Positions 48,929-53,431 of a DNA stretch of 53,431 bases are shown in pieces. Made by a program: the position numbers and the translations under genes. The stretch's first letter is position 1. Every line of letters begins with the position of its first letter. The DNA is from Zooshikella harenae. GTDB taxonomy: Bacteria; Pseudomonadota; Gammaproteobacteria; Pseudomonadales; Zooshikellaceae. The stretch covers positions 1 through 53,431 of the forward strand of contig NZ_JAGSOY010000033.1 in the NCBI RefSeq assembly GCF_018837975.1, read 5' to 3'. The notes under the pieces are model-generated. The model made no database searches, had not been told where the DNA came from, and was given only the letters and a program-made list of their open reading frames with translations.

Positions 48929-49967
48929 AATTATAAGGGCCTCTGAAAAGCAGGTGCTGTCTTTTATCGCTCAGTATATACGAGCTAAAGGTATGCACTG
49001 TCAGCAGGAGGAGCTACTTTGTCCTCTACAGGCAACGCAGTGTGCTGACTATAGTTGGTTTTTGATGGGGAGTGCTACCTCACTGCAAGGTTTGGGGTGG
49101 TTTCACCCTGAGCGAGCTACTATTGGTATTTACCTGCATTCCACTGACGATAGTACTAATATTTTTAACGACTTACTTGATTATCTTATTGCTTACACGC
49201 GTGCTGCAGGTGTTACTTTACTTAAGGTATGCACTTCGTCTCATTGCTTGAGTTACTATGAGGCTCAAGGGTTCAGTCAAATAACTTCTGATAAATTAGA
49301 GAAGGATGCGGTTGATTCCTCCAATCATTTCCTGGTGTTAGATTTAGCAGCGCCAATTCCTTTTGCTGCTATTCCTGAAAAGCAAGGCATTGAGATTATT
49401 CATGCGAGGTATCGGCAGGATTACGAGCCTCGCGCGATCAAACCTGCCGCAGAAAGTGTATCCCCTTGTCGGCTTATTTTGGGTGAAGACAGCAAGCTGC
49501 AAGTCTGGCATAAACAGGCTGATATCCTGTCAGTATTGCTTAGTATGGTCGCGCAAGCAGATGAGATCGTTTTGATATATTCACCGCTACTACAGCATGA
49601 GCTTTTTGCTGATGAGTGTTTTGTTCGAGCGTTTTCTACATTTGCCAGGCGAAATCCGATAAGCCATGCACGTATTTTAGTTGATGATTGCCGAGCTTTT
49701 GTTAAGTATTCTCATCCTTTACTGACCCTTCAAAAACGAATTCCCAGCCTTATAGAAATTCAGCAAACCCATCCGCAGTACCCTGTGGAAGGTTATGGTT
49801 ACATTCTGGTTGATCGTGTAGGTTGGTTAGAATTATCAGACGCGGATTTATTGACTGCAAAGGGATCATTTGCGGATCCTGGAAACGTTAAATTGCGTCA
49901 GGAAGGTTTTCAGCGAGCTTGGAATAAAAGCACAAAGCCTGCAGACTTAAGGAATATATCATTATGA
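48915..49967 (+). CDS. GNAT-like / DUF7931-like fusion protein
   Basis: 350 residues. The N-terminal half resembles an acetyltransferase fold (LGWFHPERATIGIYLHSTDD strand, then the CTSSHCLSYYEAQGF motif typical of GNAT C-terminal parts), but the acetyl-CoA loop is weak. The second half has VAQADEIVLIYSPLLQHELFADE, ARILVDDCRAFVKYSHPLLTLQKRIP and VDRVGWLELSD, like the DUF7931 domain I recall from pseudomonads. It overlaps roxA at its start and the next gene at its stop (ATGA), so all three are translationally coupled. The function is unknown; the GNAT part may be degenerate. ATG 48918 is an alternative start. Confidence 0.75.
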   Translation: MMQAEIIRASEKQVLSFIAQYIRAKGMHCQQEELLCPLQATQCADYSWFLMGSATSLQGLGWFHPERATIGIYLHSTDDSTNIFNDLLDYLIAYTRAAGVTLLKVCTSSHCLSYYEAQGFSQITSDKLEKDAVDSSNHFLVLDLAAPIPFAAIPEKQGIEIIHARYRQDYEPRAIKPAAESVSPCRLILGEDSKLQVWHKQADILSVLLSMVAQADEIVLIYSPLLQHELFADECFVRAFSTFARRNPISHARILVDDCRAFVKYSHPLLTLQKRIPSLIEIQQTHPQYPVEGYGYILVDRVGWLELSDADLLTAKGSFADPGNVKLRQEGFQRAWNKSTKPADLRNISL

Positions 49968-50797
49968 TTAGCTTAAGCTTCAGTATAAGGTCTGTTAAAT
50001 ATTTTTTGGTGTTACTCTTGTTGGGGTACAGCTTATCATTCGCGGCTGCATTGCAGACCTATACCATTGATATGAGACATCGGCTGGCAGATGAGTTAGT
50101 ACCCATATTACAGCCTTTGGTTGCTCCTGGTGGAGCAGTTACGGCATACAATAATGTATTGATCATTAAAACAACAGCTAAAAACTTCCATCAATTACAA
50201 CAAACCGTTAAAAAGCTTGATACGCCAGTTCGTCAACTATTAATCAGTGTGAGCACAGATTCGAGTGTTATATATGCTGAGCGTGGAATAGACGCAGATG
50301 TTGATGTGCGGGTAGGTGATGTGACGGTTCGAACAGGAGATCGTCACAGTCCTCATGACCAAGTGATTATTCATCATGGTACTCAGCACAGAAAGGACCA
50401 GGGGGTGCAACAGGTTAGTACTATTGAAGGTCAGGCAGCATTTATCCAAGTTGGTCAAGAGGTACCTGTTCATGAGCGAACACAGTGGCCTGGTCATATT
50501 GAGCAACGTTCTTCTTATAAAAAGGTCAATCAAGGCTTTTATGCTACTGTGAAGCTATCTGGTAATGATTTGGCCACTATCCAGCTTGAGGCTCAAAATA
50601 ATCGTTTGGCACGCAATAACTCAGGTAATATTGATATCAATTCAACCAGTACAGTTGTTCAAGCACCCATTGGGCAATGGGTTGCTGTGGGGGGGGTTAA
50701 TACTCAGGCCAGTCAGCAAAATTCAGACATAAATAAGCGTGTGTATCGTACGCGCGATCAACAAGCCCAGTTTTATATCAAGGTTGATTTACAGTAA
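49964..50797 (+). CDS. Secretin N-domain-like exported protein
   Basis: 277 residues. A signal peptide or single N-terminal helix (VKYFLVLLLLGYSLSFAAA) is followed by YTIDMRHRLADELVPILQPLVAPGGAVTAYNNVLIIKTTAKNFHQLQQTVKKLDTPVRQLLI, the N0/N1-type fold of secretins. After a His/Asp-rich, poorly conserved middle come GQAAFIQVGQEVPV and a beta-rich end, reminiscent of the secretin core start, but no pore-forming C-terminus is present. It is a truncated secretin-like protein, perhaps a periplasmic scaffold. It overlaps the GNAT gene by 4 nt. A link between this protein and RoxA is only positional. Confidence 0.75.
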   Translation: MISLSFSIRSVKYFLVLLLLGYSLSFAAALQTYTIDMRHRLADELVPILQPLVAPGGAVTAYNNVLIIKTTAKNFHQLQQTVKKLDTPVRQLLISVSTDSSVIYAERGIDADVDVRVGDVTVRTGDRHSPHDQVIIHHGTQHRKDQGVQQVSTIEGQAAFIQVGQEVPVHERTQWPGHIEQRSSYKKVNQGFYATVKLSGNDLATIQLEAQNNRLARNNSGNIDINSTSTVVQAPIGQWVAVGGVNTQASQQNSDINKRVYRTRDQQAQFYIKVDLQ

Positions 50798-50901
50798 TGC
50801 ATTCTTAAGACCTCTTGGTGCCCCTCCTCTTCCTTGTAAGTTAAGGTAAATGAACTAGCCTTGTATTGCCATTTATCATTCGGCAAGGAAGGACATCTAT
50901 T

Positions 50902-51507
50902 ATGGGATTTTACACACTCATTGATGCGCATGAGGTAAATGCTACCTTTGTGAGCACTAGCGATCAGCAAAAAGAAGGCCAGTTGATTTTACATGCTAGC
51001 GGTGTTGTTCAAGAATATGCGACTACACCTGAGTTTTCTCGAGACGAGCAGTGGACTGGCGGGCTCAAGTTTTGTTTGGGAGCGTGGATCGGCCCATTGG
51101 GAGCGGGAAAACAAAACTACCGAACGGAACGTTCATTTTCAAACCTAGTACCACCAAAGGAAGTGGTTATTGCGATGGCATCTGGAGACAAAACCATTCC
51201 TGTCGAATATATTCCAGAAAAGAAAAGCCATGCCTTTCTAGCCGCACTACAAACGGCTAGTCCTCGTAAATCCAATGAACATGCTGCACATCTGACGGCG
51301 TCAGGGAGTTCTTTACGCTTGGATTTTAATGAGGCTTATCAAGTAGCGTTAAATGCCCTTATTGCTAAATTACCAGAGGCGAGTTTATTGACTCGTTATG
51401 AGTTAGCCATTGATAAACAAGTTATGTCCTATGTTGGCTTGGTCAAAGGTGCTCCAACATATGAACTGGTTGTAACACTTTCCCTTTCCCACTTCAATAA
51501 ACGCTAA
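50902..51507 (+). CDS. Protein of unknown function
   Basis: A 201-residue protein with no signal peptide, membrane helix or family I recognise. It reads as a soluble mixed alpha/beta protein (LILHASGVVQEYATTPEF, GGLKFCLGAWIGPLGAGKQN). The GLGAGK-like run is not a Walker A motif. The ATG at 50902 has an AAGGAAGGA ribosome site 8 nt upstream and is preferred over the ATG 12 codons earlier. It lies 104 nt after the secretin-like gene on the same strand and may share its transcript. A stem-loop 10 nt after the stop ends it. Confidence 0.65.
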   Translation: MGFYTLIDAHEVNATFVSTSDQQKEGQLILHASGVVQEYATTPEFSRDEQWTGGLKFCLGAWIGPLGAGKQNYRTERSFSNLVPPKEVVIAMASGDKTIPVEYIPEKKSHAFLAALQTASPRKSNEHAAHLTASGSSLRLDFNEAYQVALNALIAKLPEASLLTRYELAIDKQVMSYVGLVKGAPTYELVVTLSLSHFNKR

Positions 51508-51516
51508 TCAAATAAT

Positions 51517-51544
51517 AATGGGCAGTACGAAGTGATTGCCCATT
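51517..51544 (+). terminator. Stem-loop after the unknown gene
   Basis: AATGGGCA / TGCCCATT forms an 8-bp perfect stem with a 12-nt loop, followed by GCTTTG. It lies 10 nt after the stop codon and is a moderate intrinsic terminator. Confidence 0.55.
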
Positions 51545-51958
51545 GCTTTGGGTGTTGTAAGAATCTCACCTGTTGATTAAGCACCAGCAAAAGCTTCAAT
51601 CAAAACGGTTGTCCCCTCTGAAGCAATTGTTATCACTTTTTTACACTTTGTATTTGGTTGGCCTGTAGATAACCGTTTGCAATTTAATTGTGTTTTTATA
51701 TATCTAATTTTTTTAATAAAAAAAGTTATGGAAATCATTATATTACGATGAGCTGTATATTTGGCTATGTGTCATTTCTCTTAAGTGGTGGGATACACTT
51801 CAAATTGATTTTTTTTACAGTCTCATTAAGTTAACGTGTTAGTTTTTGAGTAACTTATTGTTATAAATATAAAAAACATTTTTGGCATTAATGTTGCTGA
51901 ATAGTGACTGCGTTTTTACATGCGTTTATTCAATAAGCATGAAGTTTGGATTAGTAGT
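51545..51958. other. 414-bp AT-rich intergenic region
   Basis: It should contain the promoter of the exported protein downstream. I see no gene and no copy of either repeat family. Upstream in-frame codons from 51882 lack a ribosome site and are not counted as coding. Confidence 0.5.
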
Positions 51959-51976
51959 ATGCACGACGGCGTGCAT
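51959..51976 (+). promoter_or_regulatory. Leader hairpin upstream of the PEP-CTERM-like gene
   Basis: ATGCACG-ACGG-CGTGCAT is a perfect 7-bp hairpin ending 5 nt before the GGAGAG ribosome site and 16 nt before the ATG. It would sit directly next to the ribosome-binding region in the mRNA, so a role in translation or mRNA stability is possible. An operator is the alternative. Confidence 0.45.
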
Positions 51977-51992
51977 TTTATGGAGAGTTATA

Positions 51993-52769
51993 ATGAATAA
52001 ATTAGCCGCATTATTTGGAACTGCAGTTGTTGCTCTTTCTTCTCAAGTAATGGCTTCGCCACTCGACGCAACGAATATCACTGTTTTTGATGGACAAGGT
52101 TCAGGCTCTGGTTGGTATGGCACTCAGGAAGACAATGAGATAGAGCCACATAATGGTTATGGACAAAAGTGGGATCTTGAAGGCTTTTTCCAAAAAGGAA
52201 ATGATTTAAGTATTGTTAGTGGTTACAACCTGAAAAATGGTGAAAAACAAGGTAGTCATCGTTGGACTTCTGGTGATATTTTTATCGATATCAATAACGA
52301 TGTTACTCGTGGTAGCAATACATGGCGCAATGATAATAAAAAGGTTAAAAATACTTACGGTTTTGACTATGTTTTGGATGTTAACTGGTCTAATTTAACT
52401 TATGATGTTGTTAAGATAGACGCTAATGATTACACGTTAACTTCATACTTTAGAAATAACCAAGCTGCTAATCCTTGGAAATATGCTGGTGGCGGCGATG
52501 TTATCGGCAACGGTTCTTTTTCATTAAGCTCTTTAACCGATGCTGAATCAGGCTTCAGTGGTGGAAATCACTACTATGCCAATGGTTTTGACCTGAGCTT
52601 TTTAGGTGAAAATGCAGACTTTAACTTACACTTCACTATGCAGTGTGGTAATGACGATCTGCGTGGTAAAGGTAAAACACCTTCTACTCCAGTTCCAGTT
52701 CCTTCTGTAGCAGCTTTAATGGGCATTGGCTTACTGGCTTTAGGTCGTGCTCGTCGTCGTAAAAAGTAA
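51993..52769 (+). CDS. Secreted protein with PEP-CTERM-like sorting tail
   Basis: 258 residues. Signal peptide MNKLAALFGTAVVALSSQVMA; then a beta-rich, Gly/Asn/Asp-rich extracellular region (SGSGWYGTQEDNEIEPHNGYG; DIFIDINNDVTRGSNTWRND). At the C-terminus VPVPSVAALMGIGLLALGRARRRKK has the proline box, membrane helix and basic end of PEP-CTERM signals, in the VPVP variant. Such proteins are cut by an exosortase (EpsH/XrtA) and displayed with exopolysaccharide. No exosortase gene is in this window. The ATG at 51993 with GGAGAG upstream is chosen over an in-frame extension. The biological role of the protein is unknown. Confidence 0.82.
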   Translation: MNKLAALFGTAVVALSSQVMASPLDATNITVFDGQGSGSGWYGTQEDNEIEPHNGYGQKWDLEGFFQKGNDLSIVSGYNLKNGEKQGSHRWTSGDIFIDINNDVTRGSNTWRNDNKKVKNTYGFDYVLDVNWSNLTYDVVKIDANDYTLTSYFRNNQAANPWKYAGGGDVIGNGSFSLSSLTDAESGFSGGNHYYANGFDLSFLGENADFNLHFTMQCGNDDLRGKGKTPSTPVPVPSVAALMGIGLLALGRARRRKK

Positions 52770-52809
52770 ACAATGTGTAATAGCCTATTAATTATGTAGG
52801 TTATACAGC

Positions 52810-52841
52810 AAAAAGCCTTGCAGTGATGCAAGGCTTTTTTT
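52810..52841 (+). terminator. Intrinsic terminator of the PEP-CTERM-like gene
   Basis: AAAAAGCCTTGCA / TGCAAGGCTTTTT is a 13-bp stem with GTGA loop and a T run, 40 nt after the stop codon. Confidence 0.92.
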
Positions 52842-52986
52842 ATTTAGAGATCCGTTACTGATTTAATTGTTATTCTACTCAGCTAAATATGTCTCATCTT
52901 AATAATAAAAAATATACTGGGCATATTTTAAATTTATCTTTTTTAATAAAATTTAATTAGCCGATTTTTAAAAATGATATCCTATT

Positions 52987-53431
52987 TTACAGATAGTCGC
53001 TTAAAATATCATTGTATAAAGTATCACCAATTTGGCCTTTTGTTTTCTTCACTTCATCAATTCCTTTTTGTAGTTTATTAATAAGCTCATCTGATGTCTT
53101 TTTACTAAATGCATAAAATAGTTCAGCTTCTTTTAGGATGTAAACCGCACTGAAATCGCCACTTTGTAAACCATTTTTTTTAATGAACCAGCGTGCAACA
53201 TTTTCTTCGTAAGCCCACAGGTTTACCCGACCGGTGTTAAGTTTTTTTACGAGCGAATCAGCATTTGACGATGGTTTGATGGCAGAGTCTGGTACACCAA
53301 GTGCTTTTACTAACTGTTCGCCTACATCATCACGGATTGTTCCTACTGTATATTTGGCAATGTCTTCGGGAGAGTTGATTTTAATGTCACTCTCATTTTT
53401 GGCGAGTAACACGATTTTTGTTTTGGCGATA
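52987..53431 (-). CDS. Periplasmic solute-binding protein, family 3 (5' end outside window)
   Basis: The frame is open to the right window edge, so the N-terminus and signal peptide are missing; a GTG at 53412 is not the true start. INSPEDIAKYTVGTIRDDVGEQL is the typical second-lobe start of amino-acid-type binding proteins, followed by NADSLVKKLNTGRVNLWAYEENVARWF and YAFSKKTSDELINKLQKGIDEVK near the C-terminus. The ligand is unknown. It is a distant paralogue of the frameshifted gene at 20158-20839. Whether a transporter or sensor gene accompanies it cannot be seen. Confidence 0.85.
   Translation of the reverse strand, partial: IAKTKIVLLAKNESDIKINSPEDIAKYTVGTIRDDVGEQLVKALGVPDSAIKPSSNADSLVKKLNTGRVNLWAYEENVARWFIKKNGLQSGDFSAVYILKEAELFYAFSKKTSDELINKLQKGIDEVKKTKGQIGDTLYNDILSDYL

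Noticed and set aside
51882-51992. 37-codon N-terminal extension of the PEP-CTERM-like gene
   Set aside because: The extension has no ribosome site, while the ATG at 51993 has GGAGAG and starts a clean signal peptide.

Overview
The window is a stretch of gammaproteobacterial chromosome of fairly low GC, by eye around 40 percent. The right two thirds carry a housekeeping gene order that I recall from Pseudomonas and its relatives: yccA-tusDCBE, cysG-serS-crcB-rarA-lolA-ftsK, aat-bpt-infA, clpA-clpS/cspD, icd, nudJ-mnmA-hflD-purB-roxA. The low GC, two separate osmoprotectant pathways and a choline-independent betaine route suggest a marine or halotolerant member of the Oceanospirillales, perhaps near Zooshikella. 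That placement is inference, not something the sequence proves.

Layout. 1-3,000: two tandem secreted DUF4360 proteins (the first cut by the window edge), then 1.5 kb of AT-rich DNA holding two miniature inverted-repeat elements. 3,000-7,750: a three-gene operon for the osmolyte N-acetylglutaminylglutamine amide (NAGGN). 7,790-10,780: an orphan CheW-domain protein, a small secreted protein, and the divergent pair nsrR / hmp for nitric oxide sensing and detoxification with a palindromic operator between them. 11,250-14,800: glycine/sarcosine and sarcosine/dimethylglycine methyltransferases, which make glycine betaine from glycine, and a sodium:solute symporter. 15,000-24,400: trans-aconitate methyltransferase, ZntB, a PTS enzyme I without neighbouring PTS genes, an unknown tail-anchored protein, a frameshifted solute-binding-protein gene and a large SWIM-SNF2 helicase. 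24,796-24,886: tRNA-Ser(UGA).

25,000-51,500 is the conserved housekeeping core: tRNA thiolation (TusDCBE and MnmA feed the same wobble-uridine modification), siroheme synthesis, seryl-tRNA synthetase, fluoride channel, replication-fork ATPase, lipoprotein chaperone and DNA translocase. These are followed by both N-end-rule aminoacyl-transferases (Aat, Bpt), IF-1, and ClpA with its adaptor ClpS. Aat, Bpt, ClpS and ClpA together make up the N-degron pathway. Next come CspD, isocitrate dehydrogenase, MoaC/MoaE (no moaD), NudJ, HflD, PurB and the ribosomal oxygenase RoxA. After roxA, translationally coupled genes encode a GNAT/DUF7931-like fusion and a secretin-N-domain-like protein, with a less certain third gene of unknown function behind them. 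The right end has a secreted protein with a PEP-CTERM-like sorting tail and a partial periplasmic binding protein.

Most unusual items: a family of about 175-bp miniature elements (three copies plus a collapsed end-to-end form), a second short-inverted-repeat family, clustering of two compatible-solute pathways, a possible structured RNA with terminator downstream of infA, a perfect 14-bp inverted repeat upstream of icd, and the uncharacterised roxA-linked genes. I see no CRISPR array, prophage or complete insertion sequence.
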